Part shown: positions 9,891 to 17,596 of the stretch, piece after piece | Layout: the number at the start of each line of letters is the position of its first letter | Position numbering within the stretch: position 1 is the stretch's first letter | From: Ferrovaceae bacterium | GTDB taxonomy: Bacteria > Pseudomonadota > Gammaproteobacteria > Burkholderiales > Ferrovaceae | Length of the DNA: 32,827 nt | Direction of reading: 5' to 3' | Assembly: GCA_027311025.1 (NCBI GenBank) | Contig: DAICZS010000017.1 | Location: forward strand, 243 to 33,069 | Notes under the pieces: model-generated | The model's input: the letters and a program-made list of their open reading frames with translations, nothing else | Told to the model about the DNA's origin: nothing | Database searches by the model: none | Made by a program: the position numbers and the translations under genes

Positions 9891-9904
9891 TTGACTCAAA
9901 TCAA
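9891..9904 (+). promoter_or_regulatory. FNR/Anr-like box upstream of ftfL (tentative)
   Basis: TTGACTCAAATCAA matches the FNR/Anr consensus TTGAT-N4-ATCAA at nine of ten defined positions. It ends 22 bp before the ftfL start, just upstream of the AGGAGA ribosome site. A protein bound there would more probably repress or block than activate, unless transcription starts further upstream. A chance match is possible in a short AT-rich gap. Confidence 0.3.
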
Positions 9905-9926
9905 GATTTAACAGGAGAAGGTTGTC

Positions 9927-11603
9927 ATGGCTTCAGATATCGAAATTGCTCAGGCTGCAAAAATGGAACGCATCGCCAAGGTGGCCAAGGATAAATTGGG
10001 CATCAGCGATGAGCACCTCGAGCCGTACGGGCATTTCAAGGCAAAGATTTCTCTGGAATACCTTGAAAGCATCAAGGATCGTCCAGACGGCAAACTGATT
10101 TTGGTGACGGCCATCAGCCCCACCCCCGCAGGTGAAGGCAAGACCACCACCACCGTGGGTCTGGGTGACGCCCTGAACCGCATCGGCAAAAAGACCATGA
10201 TCTGCCTGCGTGAGCCTTCCCTGGGTCCCGTATTTGGCGTCAAGGGCGGTGCAGCAGGCGGCGGCTATGCCCAGATCGTCCCGATGGAAGACATCAACCT
10301 GCATTTCACGGGTGACTTCCACGCCATCGCTGCAGCCAACAACCTGTTGGCCGCGTTGATCGACAATCACATCAACCATGGCAATGAGCTGCGCATCGAC
10401 CCGCGCCTCATCCAGTGGAAGCGTGTGGTGGACATGAATGATCGCGCCATGCGCAAGATCGTGGTGGGTCTTGGCGGTACCGCCAACGGCTTCGTGCGTG
10501 AAGACGGTTACGACATCGTGGTGGCCTCCGAAGTGATGGCCATCCTGTGTCTGGCCAGTTCGCTGATGGATTTGAAGGATCGTCTGGCCCGCATCATCAT
10601 CGGTTACACTCAGGGCGATCGCAAGCCGATTTACGCGCGTGACCTCAAGGCCCATGGTGCCATGGCCGTCCTGCTGAAGGACGCCATCAAGCCCAATCTG
10701 GTGCAGACCCTGGAAAACAACCCCGCCATCATTCACGGCGGCCCGTTTGCCAACATCGCCCACGGTTGCAACTCCGTCATCGCCACCAAGGCTGGCCTCA
10801 AGCTCGCTGACTACGTGGTGACTGAAGCCGGCTTCGGTGCGGATCTCGGCGCCGAGAAGTTCATCGACATCAAGTGCCGCATGGCTGGGTTGAACCCTTC
10901 CGCCGTCGTTCTGGTGGCCACCATCCGCGCCCTCAAGTTCCATGGTGGCGTGAAGAAGGATGAGCTCAACAAGGAAAACCTGGCCGCGCTGGAAAAGGGC
11001 ATGATCAACATCGAGCGCCACCTGGAAAACATCCGCGACAACTACGGCCTGCCTTGCGTGGTGTCGGTCAACCACTTCACCTTCGATACCGAAGCCGAAG
11101 TGGCCCTCCTGAAGGAGCGCATCGAAGCCATGGGCGGCAAGTTCGTCCTGGCCCGTCATTGGGCCGAAGGGGGCAAGGGTGCGGAAGAAGTGGCCCGCAC
11201 CGTGGTGGACCTGATCGAAAAATCAGGCAAGAAGCACACCTATGTCTATCCTGACAACATCACCCTGCAGGAAAAGATCACCACCATCGCCACCAAGATT
11301 TACCGCGCCGGCCAGGTCACCTTCAGTGACAATGCCCGCAAGCAGCTTGACGAGTGGAACAAGGACTACGGTCACTTCCCCGTCTGCATGGCCAAGACCC
11401 AGATGTCCTTCACGTCTGATCCCAACGCCAAGGGCGCTCCTACCGGGCACACCCTGAACGTGCGTGAAGTGCGTCTTGCCAACGGAGCCGGTTTTGTCGT
11501 GGCCATCTGCGGCGACATGATGACCATGCCTGGCCTGCCCAAGGTGCCGTCTTCCGAGAAGGTGGACATCGACGCCAACGGCAGCATCGTCGGCCTGTTC
11601 TAA
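9927..11603 (+). CDS. ftfL: Formate-tetrahydrofolate ligase
   Basis: A 558-residue formyltetrahydrofolate synthetase. It makes 10-formyl-THF from formate, THF and ATP, the entry of C1 units as formate into the serine cycle. The nucleotide-binding loop is [18 protein letters not shown] starting near residue 66. Other family segments are [39 protein letters not shown] and the C-terminal [11 protein letters not shown]. The length matches the single-function bacterial enzyme. The start has AGGAGA 9 bases upstream. Its codon use has more GGT/CGT-type codons than its neighbours, consistent with high expression (impression, not computed). It is followed after 34 bp by folC, which lengthens the folate cofactor it uses. 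Confidence 0.96.
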   Translation: MASDIEIAQAAKMERIAKVAKDKLGISDEHLEPYGHFKAKISLEYLESIKDRPDGKLILVTAISPTPAGEGKTTTTVGLGDALNRIGKKTMICLREPSLGPVFGVKGGAAGGGYAQIVPMEDINLHFTGDFHAIAAANNLLAALIDNHINHGNELRIDPRLIQWKRVVDMNDRAMRKIVVGLGGTANGFVREDGYDIVVASEVMAILCLASSLMDLKDRLARIIIGYTQGDRKPIYARDLKAHGAMAVLLKDAIKPNLVQTLENNPAIIHGGPFANIAHGCNSVIATKAGLKLADYVVTEAGFGADLGAEKFIDIKCRMAGLNPSAVVLVATIRALKFHGGVKKDELNKENLAALEKGMINIERHLENIRDNYGLPCVVSVNHFTFDTEAEVALLKERIEAMGGKFVLARHWAEGGKGAEEVARTVVDLIEKSGKKHTYVYPDNITLQEKITTIATKIYRAGQVTFSDNARKQLDEWNKDYGHFPVCMAKTQMSFTSDPNAKGAPTGHTLNVREVRLANGAGFVVAICGDMMTMPGLPKVPSSEKVDIDANGSIVGLF

Positions 11604-11637
11604 GCCCATGCGGGCCAGCGCTCATTCCTGAAACGTC

Positions 11638-12933
11638 ATGAGCATGGCCCGCAGTTCCTTGCCGCCCGCCGCGGGGCCAAAAACCCTTGCGGAGTGGCTG
11701 GCACACACCGAGCAGCTCCATGCGCTGACCATCGACATGGGGTTGGCCCGCGTGTCACAAGTGCGGGATGCAATGACCTTGCATCCCAACTTTCCCATCA
11801 TCACCGTTGCCGGCACCAATGGCAAAGGTTCCACCTGTACCCTGCTGGCCGCCTGTTTGAGCGCTGCGGGCTATCGCGTGGGTGTCTATTCCTCGCCGCA
11901 TCTTGTGCGTTACAACGAACGCGTGCGCGTGGGGTCTTCTTTCGTTTCCGATCAAAGTCTGTGCGATGCCTTCGCCAAAGTGGAGGCCGCGCGCGGCAAC
12001 CAGTCGCTCACCCCCTTCGAGTTTGGCACGCTTGCAGCGATGCAGGTTTTCATCGAGGCCGGTCTTGATGTCGTCATTCTGGAAGTGGGGCTGGGCGGCC
12101 GATTGGATGCCGTCAACATTTTCGATCCCGATTGCGCCATCGTCACCAGCATCGCCATCGACCACGAGGCCTGGTTGGGCAGCACCCGCGAGGCCATCGC
12201 CACTGAAAAGGCCGGCGTGTTTCGCGCCGGGCGTCCGGCCATCTGCGCCGACCCCGAGCCTCCCGTCACCATTGCCGAAACCGCGGCACGCCTGGGTGCG
12301 CCGTTGTTGCAGATTGACCGTGATTTTTCCTATCAGGTCAGCGCCGGGCAGTGGTCGTTTACCCTGGGGACGCGCACGCTGGCAGGGCTGCCGCGCCTCA
12401 AGCTTGCCGGCGCTTTCCAATACCGCAACGCAGCCGCTGCCCTGGCGGCATTGCTGACCCTGGAGGCGCGCCTGCCGGTCTCGCTGGAAGCGCTGCGCGA
12501 GGGACTGCAGACCGCGGCACTGGCGGGACGCTTTCAGAAAGTGTCCGAGGCGCCACTGGTCATCATGGACGTGGCGCATAACCCGCACGCCGCGTCAGAA
12601 CTGGCGGCCAACCTGCGCGCCGAACCCTGCGACGGCAAAACCTGGGCCGTGTTCGGGATGCTCAGCGACAAGGACATCGCCGGCGTCATCGCCCTGATGG
12701 ACCCGCTGGTGGATTGCTGGTGCATTACCGGCATCGAGGAGGCGCGTGGCGCCAGCCTGGAAGCCCTGCAGGCGCTGCTCTCGGGCGTGCGCGGCAGCGT
12801 GACCGGTTGCGCCTCGCCTCAGGCGGCGTTTGCCGAGGCCCGAAGCCGCGCACAGGCGGCTGATCGCATCGTGGTGTTTGGATCTTTCATCACGGTGGGT
12901 GCCGTGATGGCTGCCCTGGAAGGGGCGGCTTAG
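11638..12933 (+). CDS. folC: Folylpolyglutamate synthase / dihydrofolate synthase
   Basis: A 431-residue Mur-ligase family enzyme that adds glutamate to dihydropteroate and to folates. The P-loop is ITVAGTNGKGST (residues 55-66). Further motifs are VYSSPHLVRYNERVRV, VILEVGLGGRLDAVN and SIAIDHEAWLGSTREAIATEKAGVF, together with a C-terminal VIMDVAHNPHAASELAANLR. The start is ambiguous between ATG 11638 and ATG 11644, and neither has a strong ribosome site. It sits directly behind ftfL, so folate tailoring and formate activation are probably co-expressed. It converges with the regulator gene, and the two stop codons overlap by 4 bp. Confidence 0.92.
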   Translation: MSMARSSLPPAAGPKTLAEWLAHTEQLHALTIDMGLARVSQVRDAMTLHPNFPIITVAGTNGKGSTCTLLAACLSAAGYRVGVYSSPHLVRYNERVRVGSSFVSDQSLCDAFAKVEAARGNQSLTPFEFGTLAAMQVFIEAGLDVVILEVGLGGRLDAVNIFDPDCAIVTSIAIDHEAWLGSTREAIATEKAGVFRAGRPAICADPEPPVTIAETAARLGAPLLQIDRDFSYQVSAGQWSFTLGTRTLAGLPRLKLAGAFQYRNAAAALAALLTLEARLPVSLEALREGLQTAALAGRFQKVSEAPLVIMDVAHNPHAASELAANLRAEPCDGKTWAVFGMLSDKDIAGVIALMDPLVDCWCITGIEEARGASLEALQALLSGVRGSVTGCASPQAAFAEARSRAQAADRIVVFGSFITVGAVMAALEGAA

Positions 12934-13265
12934 GCGGCTTGCACTGCTTTGCGAATGCAGCGGTCCAGGGCGTTGAAGTATTCGTTGGCAAGGTCGGAGG
13001 GCTGCAGAAACTTGAAGCGGTTGTCCTGACCCGAGACGATTTCAATGAACCCGCGCGTGCGCAGTTCCTTCAGGCGTCCATGCAGCGTGGCGGGCGAGGC
13101 CAGTTCCGTCATTTCCAGAATGTTGCTGACGGTCAGCATCTCGTCGTTCAGGCGGCTGGTGCCAATGGCCATCAGGATTTCAATCTGCACCGGGTCGAGG
13201 CCCTTGAAGGAGGGTTGGGCTTCCACCGACTCGGCAAGCTTGTGGTATTTGAACAGCGCTTTCAT
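12930..13265 (-). CDS. Small winged-helix (MarR-like) transcriptional regulator
   Basis: A 111-residue protein beginning MKALFKYHKLAESVEAQ. A longer in-frame extension upstream to 13649 is rejected because it is His/Gly/Gln-rich, overlaps the opposite gene and crosses the promoter region. Residues 26-85 look like a winged helix: PVQIEILMAIG, then TVSNILEMTELASPATLHGRLKELRTRGFIEIV as helix-turn-helix and wing, then DNRFKFLQPS. No ligand or metal site was recognised. It is divergent from the TauE/SafE exporter gene. A perfect 8-bp inverted repeat at 13330-13349 lies between them, so autoregulation and control of the exporter are plausible. Confidence 0.75.
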   Translation of the reverse strand: MKALFKYHKLAESVEAQPSFKGLDPVQIEILMAIGTSRLNDEMLTVSNILEMTELASPATLHGRLKELRTRGFIEIVSGQDNRFKFLQPSDLANEYFNALDRCIRKAVQAA

Positions 13266-13329
13266 GGCATTCCCAAACTGGAGTGGAGTGGCAAATTTTA
13301 TTCCAGAAGCCGCATGCAGTGGCAAGAAA

Positions 13330-13349
13330 TATAACTTTATTAAGTTATA
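13330..13349. promoter_or_regulatory. Perfect 8-bp inverted repeat, likely operator between regulator and exporter
   Basis: TATAACTT (13330-13337) and AAGTTATA (13342-13349) are exact reverse complements around the 4-base spacer TATT. The 20-bp AT-rich dyad lies in the 156-bp divergent gap, 65 bp from the regulator start and 72 bp from the exporter start. This size and position suit a MarR-type dimer. No other site of this type was seen in the gap. Confidence 0.5.
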
Positions 13350-13421
13350 GCAACGATAGCGTAATCCTGATAAAAATCGCCACCCGTGCTGCGGCGCCTG
13401 TGCCGGCGGTATACTGCGCCG

Positions 13422-14360
13422 ATGCCCCTCAAACATCCCCTTGCCGCGCTGATGCTGCTGCTGGCGCTCTGTGGTGCCATGACGGCCCAGGCCGCCGATG
13501 CCCTGCCCGCAGCCGAAGCGCTGCCCTGGTGGGTGTGGCCCCTGGGATTGTTTGTGGTGTGTTTTTTTCTGGGCATCGTGGCAGTTCCCGCCGGGGTGGG
13601 GGGTGGCGTGCTGTTCGTACCCATTGTGGGCGGCTTCTTTCCCTTCCATCTCGATTTCGTGCGCGGCGCGGGCCTGTTGGTGGCCATGGCCAGCGCTCTC
13701 GCCGCCGGGCCTTCGCTGCTGAAAAACGGCATGGCCAACCTGCGCCTCGTGATGCCGCTTGCCCTGTCCGCCTCACTCAGTTCCATGGGCGGGGCCATGG
13801 TGGGGCTGGCGCTGCCCGCCAACATCATCCAGATCATGCTGGGGCTCATCATCCTCGCCATTACGGCGCTCATGATCATGGCCCGCAAGTCCGACTACCC
13901 CCACGTACCCCAACCTGACGCACTGTCGCAGCGCCTGGGCATCCATGGCGTGTTTCACGACCTGATTTCGGGCCGGGAGATTTCCTGGCAGGTGCACCGC
14001 ACGCCCACCGGAATCATGTTGTTTCTCGTCATCGGTTTTCTGGGCGGGGTGTTTGGCGTGGGCGCAGGCTGGGCCAACGTGCCCGCACTCAATCTGCTGA
14101 TGGGCGTGCCACTGAAACTGGCCGCGGCTTCCTCCAGCCTGATCCTCTCCATCGCCAGTGCCTCGGCCACCTGGTATTACCTCAACAATGGTGCCATCCT
14201 GGCCATCATTGCCGTGCCCGCGGTGGTGGGCATGATGATGGGCGCGCGCATCGGCGCCCATTTGCTGACGGTGCTCAATCCTGCCGTGATCCGCAAGGTG
14301 GTGATTTCCATGCTGTTATTTGCGGGCGTGCGCACCCTGCTCAAGGGTTTGGGAATCTAG
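13422..14360 (+). CDS. TauE/SafE-family sulfite/organosulfonate exporter
   Basis: A 312-residue polytopic membrane protein of the TauE/SafE (DUF81) family, which exports sulfite or sulfonates. The ATG at 13422 is preferred over an in-frame GTG at 13386, because the protein then starts with a signal-like segment, MPLKHPLAALMLLLALCG, ending in AQAA. About eight hydrophobic segments follow, including WPLGLFVVCFFLGIVAVPAGVGGG and a second half beginning VIGFLGGVFGVGAGW. These two glycine-rich half-repeats are characteristic of the family. The neighbouring soeABC-like operon supports a role in sulfite handling. Transport of another anion cannot be excluded. Confidence 0.82.
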   Translation: MPLKHPLAALMLLLALCGAMTAQAADALPAAEALPWWVWPLGLFVVCFFLGIVAVPAGVGGGVLFVPIVGGFFPFHLDFVRGAGLLVAMASALAAGPSLLKNGMANLRLVMPLALSASLSSMGGAMVGLALPANIIQIMLGLIILAITALMIMARKSDYPHVPQPDALSQRLGIHGVFHDLISGREISWQVHRTPTGIMLFLVIGFLGGVFGVGAGWANVPALNLLMGVPLKLAAASSSLILSIASASATWYYLNNGAILAIIAVPAVVGMMMGARIGAHLLTVLNPAVIRKVVISMLLFAGVRTLLKGLGI

Positions 14361-14365
14361 CCACC

Positions 14366-14776
14366 ATGAGCCACCAGCGCCTGCCGCCCGAACAGCTGCG
14401 CTATGCCACGGTGCTGCATTGGGTCACGCTCGTGGGGTTTGTGACGCTCGTGATCACCTTCGTGCTGTACATGACGGGGCTTGCCACGGCCGAGGTGCCG
14501 CTGCACCAGTTGCCACAGTTGTGGAAGCTCTCTGCTGCGGATTATGCGAAAGCCACGGGGCTGCATGAGGGCTGGAGCTGGCTGTTTGCCATGGACAAGG
14601 GCGATTTTTTGAGCCTGCTGGGCATTGCCATGCTCTCGGCCAGCCCCATTCTCAGCATCGCAGCGGTGGTGCCGGTGTATCTCAAGGAAAAAAACTACAT
14701 CTATGCAGCCCTGGGGCTGATGGCGGTGCTGGTGCTACTCTATGCCGCCTCGGGCCTGAGCGTGAGACACTCCTGA
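14366..14776 (+). CDS. Small three-helix membrane protein (DUF1634-like) paired with TauE/SafE
   Basis: A 136-residue protein starting 5 bp after the exporter gene, so almost certainly co-translated. Three hydrophobic segments are seen: about residues 17-38 (HWVTLVGFVTLVITFVLYM), 81-106 (FLSLLGIAMLSASPILSIAA) and 113-131. A soluble loop with several Trp/Leu residues lies between the first two. DUF1634 membrane proteins are, from memory, often found beside TauE/SafE genes. This protein has similar size and arrangement, but I could not align it. It may be an accessory subunit of the exporter. Confidence 0.6.
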   Translation: MSHQRLPPEQLRYATVLHWVTLVGFVTLVITFVLYMTGLATAEVPLHQLPQLWKLSAADYAKATGLHEGWSWLFAMDKGDFLSLLGIAMLSASPILSIAAVVPVYLKEKNYIYAALGLMAVLVLLYAASGLSVRHS

Positions 14777-14779
14777 ATC

Positions 14780-15505
14780 ATGAGCCATCCTTTCCAACGC
14801 ATTTTACTGGTCACGGAACACACCGAGTTTGACAGCGGTGCCGAGCGACTGGCCTTCGACATTGCGCACCATTGCGGTGTGGGTCTGCGCGCGGTGTTTC
14901 CTGTGGCGCATCATGTGGAATACGAAATCGCATCGCCGGATCTTGCCCTGCGCAGTGCCCGCGAGTTTGCCGCCAAGGCCGAGCAGTTGCGGACTGCAGC
15001 ACGGGAGGCGGGCGTGACGCTGGACCTCGTGGTACGGCAATCCGAAGCGCCCCACGAGGCCATCCTGCAGGAGGCGCGCGCCTATGGTGCCGACCTCCTG
15101 ATCGCGCGGCGGCGGGGCCGACGCAGTTTTCTCTCCCACCTGCTGATTGGCGAGATGGTGGGCAAGGTGGCCATGGAGGCCCCCTGCAGCATGCTGTTTG
15201 TGCCGCGTACCGCGCGCCTGTGGTCGCACGCCATTCTCGCCGTGGTTGATCCCGGGGAGGGGGATGTGCCCGTTGCCGCCATGGCCGCCGAGGTGTCGCA
15301 GGCCTGCCAGCTGCCGCTGTCCCTCATGACGTTGGGCCCGGGGATTGCGGGCAAACCCCATGACGCCATTCTGGCCGAGGCGCAGGCCCGGGAGGCGGAC
15401 CTGATCGTGATGGGACGATACCGCAACAGCACCACCCAGAACGTCATCGGTCAGACGGCACATTCCGTCCTGGTGATCCAGGGCAACGCCTCATCTTTCA
15501 GTTAG
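14780..15505 (+). CDS. Tandem UspA-domain universal stress protein
   Basis: A 241-residue protein with one full Usp domain (FQRILLVTEHTEFDSGAERLA through APCSMLFVPRT, about residues 5-143) and a shorter second one ending QTAHSVLVIQG. In the first domain the nucleotide-loop region reads ADLLIARRRGRRSFLSHLLIG; the second reads DLIVMGRYRNSTTQNVIG. Both deviate from the usual G-2x-G-9x-G(S/T) pattern, so ATP binding is doubtful. It starts 3 bp after the small membrane protein gene and 11 bp before another Usp gene, forming a run of four co-directional genes. Its role is unknown; stress or energy-state response is only a family-level guess. Confidence 0.8.
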   Translation: MSHPFQRILLVTEHTEFDSGAERLAFDIAHHCGVGLRAVFPVAHHVEYEIASPDLALRSAREFAAKAEQLRTAAREAGVTLDLVVRQSEAPHEAILQEARAYGADLLIARRRGRRSFLSHLLIGEMVGKVAMEAPCSMLFVPRTARLWSHAILAVVDPGEGDVPVAAMAAEVSQACQLPLSLMTLGPGIAGKPHDAILAEAQAREADLIVMGRYRNSTTQNVIGQTAHSVLVIQGNASSFS

Positions 15506-15516
15506 GAGCGACGCCT

Positions 15517-15960
15517 ATGTACCAGCGCATCCTGGTGGCAGTGGACGGCAGCGATACTTCCGAGCGCGCCTTGCGCGAGGCCATGCTGCTGGCCAACAAT
15601 CAAGGGGCCTTGCTGCGCGTGGCCTACGTGGTGGACGAAGCCAGCATTTTCAGCGATACCGAATTCGTGGACCGTAGCGCCATCGAGCGCGCGGCAATCC
15701 ACGCGGGGCACCGCGTGCTGGAGCAGGCCCGCAAGACGGCCGAGGCCGAGGGGGTGGCCATTGAAACGAAAATGCTGGAAACGGACAGCGTTGGCGAAAA
15801 GGTGGCCCACGCCATCGTCGAGGAGGCACGCCAGTGGCCGGCCGACCTCATCGTGGTGGGCACCCATGGGCGCAAGGGGCTGCGTCACCTGTTCATGGGC
15901 AGCATTGCCGAAGGCGTGATGCGCGACAGTCCGGTACCGATACTGCTGGTCAGGAAATGA
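15517..15960 (+). CDS. Universal stress protein, single UspA domain
   Basis: A 147-residue UspA protein. It starts MYQRILVAVDGSDTSERAL and carries the ATP-binding signature in VVGTHGRKGLRHLFMGSIAE (G-2x-G-9x-G-S) followed by SPVPILLVRK. It therefore looks like an ATP-binding Usp, unlike its upstream tandem neighbour. A TAGGAG site lies 8 bases before the ATG. The 3' end overlaps the end of the converging soeC-like gene by 11 bp. It is the last gene of the TauE/SafE-led cluster. Confidence 0.88.
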   Translation: MYQRILVAVDGSDTSERALREAMLLANNQGALLRVAYVVDEASIFSDTEFVDRSAIERAAIHAGHRVLEQARKTAEAEGVAIETKMLETDSVGEKVAHAIVEEARQWPADLIVVGTHGRKGLRHLFMGSIAEGVMRDSPVPILLVRK

Positions 15961-16867
15961 TCTGGTAGTACAGGTTTTGCGGGTGGTTGGCTTCGGCGAA
16001 GAAAAACCAGCGTTCGGCCAGCAACCCCAGGTACTGCAACACAAACACCAGCGGCAACAGCCACGGACGCGACAGCCCGGCCGCCAGTAGCGCCAGCGGC
16101 ACCACAAAGGCGAGGGTGATGAATGCGGGCTTGATGGCGCGGATGAACGCGTCGCTCTTTCCATGAAAAAATTCCCGCGTATTGAAGGACCCGCCCATGG
16201 CGCCCTGCGCTTTCTGCACGATGCGCGGATGGCGGATGCCGATGGCGCTTTGCAGCGTGGTGGTGGGCTTGAGCCGTGCGTTGCGGATCAACGCAGCGCT
16301 GCGCCCCAGCAAGGCCAGCAGCGTGGCGATGAGGGCCACCTCGATGAAGTGCGGCACGAGGTCAGGGGCGCCCACGAGTGCGTAGGCTGAGGCTAGCGTA
16401 GCCCCCGAGGCACAGCCCATGAGGAAGAAGTTGGCAACCGTGAGGGGGCTGACCCATTCCTTCATGACCTTGATGGCCACATACACCATGCCGGTGCAGA
16501 CAAACAGTCCCAGGGCCAGCACCGAGGCCATGCCGCCCAGCACGGCGGTGAGCCCGAGGCCACTCCAGTGCGCCAGCAGGTAGAGCAGCACCATCCCCAG
16601 AAATCCCATCAGCACGATGACCTCGCGCGACAGCCAGGAGGTGCGCCACATGGTCATGGCGCGCCAGCTGCGGCTGGGGTGGCCGAGGTGAAAGAAGGAG
16701 GCCAACAGGCCCAGGGCGCTGAGCCCCAGCACCAGCAGGCTGCCGCCGATGTAGAACCCGGGCGTTACTGCGGCGTGCAGCATCTCGGTGGCGTAGAGCA
16801 ACAGGAACAGCCCCTGTCCGGCACCGGTCAGGGTGGTGAGAAAAATGATGGAAAAGGCAGGACGCAT
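15950..16867 (-). CDS. soeC: DmsC/SoeC-like membrane anchor of a molybdoenzyme
   Basis: A 305-residue polytopic membrane protein with about eight hydrophobic segments, of the DmsC anchor family. It starts MRPAFSIIFLTTLTGAGQGL, and FFHLGHPSRSWRAMTMWRTSWLSRE holds the conserved His-x-Gly-x-Pro and Trp/Ser/Arg pattern of DmsC-type subunits. It would anchor the catalytic and Fe-S subunits on the cytoplasmic face and pass electrons to quinone. It starts 11 bp after the Fe-S subunit gene. The gene order A-B-C, the cytoplasmic catalytic subunit and the nearby sulfite exporter favour SoeC over DmsC. The symbol depends on that context. Confidence 0.75.
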   Translation of the reverse strand: MRPAFSIIFLTTLTGAGQGLFLLLYATEMLHAAVTPGFYIGGSLLVLGLSALGLLASFFHLGHPSRSWRAMTMWRTSWLSREVIVLMGFLGMVLLYLLAHWSGLGLTAVLGGMASVLALGLFVCTGMVYVAIKVMKEWVSPLTVANFFLMGCASGATLASAYALVGAPDLVPHFIEVALIATLLALLGRSAALIRNARLKPTTTLQSAIGIRHPRIVQKAQGAMGGSFNTREFFHGKSDAFIRAIKPAFITLAFVVPLALLAAGLSRPWLLPLVFVLQYLGLLAERWFFFAEANHPQNLYYQIIS

Positions 16868-16878
16868 GGGTATTGTGT

Positions 16879-17595
16879 TCAGGTGGCAAAATCTTCGGAA
16901 GAAGGCGGCAGGGGGGCGGTTCCCTCCACCTTCAACGGGTTGGCGCTGCGATAGAGCTGCTCATTCTGAATCTTCAGCGCCGTCTTGCGTCGCGGCAGGT
17001 AATGGTTGGCGGGCTGGGTGCCGCATTCGGGCATCAGCGCGTAGCCGCCATTGTCGCTGATGGCCACGGAGGCTTCGGATTCGGGGTCATGCACGTCGCC
17101 AAAGATGCGCGCGCCCGCAGGACAGGCCAGCACGCAGGCGGGCTTGCGCTCTGACTCGGGCAGCGCCTCATCGTAAATGCGGTCCACGCACAGGGTGCAC
17201 TTGGTCATGACCTTGCGCTGCTCGTCGAACTCGCGCACGCCATAGGGGCAGGCCCAGGCGCAATACTTGCAGCCAATGCACTTGTCGTAATCCACCAGCA
17301 CGATGCCGTCCTCCTTGCGCTTGTAGCTTGCCCCCGTGGGACACACGGGCACGCAGGGCGGGTCTTCGCAATGCAGGCAGGACTTGGGGAAATGCACCGT
17401 CTGCGTGTTGGGGTACGTCCCCACTTCAAAGGTTTGCACGCGGTTGAAGAAGGTGCCGGTGGGGTCGGCTTCGTAGGGGTTGGCGTCGAGCAGGGGGCCG
17501 GCAGAGCCCGAGGTGTTCCACTGCTTGCAGTTGGTGACGCAGGCGTGGCAGCCCACGCAGACGTTGAGGTCGATGACGAGGGCAAGCTGGGTCAT
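16879..17595 (-). CDS. soeB: Four-cluster ferredoxin subunit (SoeB/DmsB-like)
   Basis: A 238-residue electron-transfer subunit with sixteen cysteines in four [4Fe-4S] motifs: C13/C16/C19/C23, C73/C76/C81/C85, C106/C109/C112/C116 and C133/C136/C154/C158. This is the DmsB/PsrB/SoeB arrangement. The start at 17595 is chosen because GGGAGG lies 8 bases upstream and the protein begins MTQLALVIDLNVCVGCHACV. An ATG eight codons earlier would overlap the catalytic gene. The chosen ATG lies one base after the stop of the catalytic subunit gene, so translation is coupled. There is no signal peptide, as expected for a cytoplasmic complex. Confidence 0.85.
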   Translation of the reverse strand: MTQLALVIDLNVCVGCHACVTNCKQWNTSGSAGPLLDANPYEADPTGTFFNRVQTFEVGTYPNTQTVHFPKSCLHCEDPPCVPVCPTGASYKRKEDGIVLVDYDKCIGCKYCAWACPYGVREFDEQRKVMTKCTLCVDRIYDEALPESERKPACVLACPAGARIFGDVHDPESEASVAISDNGGYALMPECGTQPANHYLPRRKTALKIQNEQLYRSANPLKVEGTAPLPPSSEDFAT

Positions 17596-17596
17596 G

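Noticed and set aside
9933-11159. 408-codon open frame antisense to ftfL
   Set aside because: A shadow of the highly conserved ftfL frame, with no recognisable motif and no ribosome site.
13266-13649. N-terminal extension of the winged-helix regulator
   Set aside because: It overlaps the divergent exporter gene and the dyad region; its residues are His/Gln/Gly-rich and unlike regulators. ATG 13265 is the better start.
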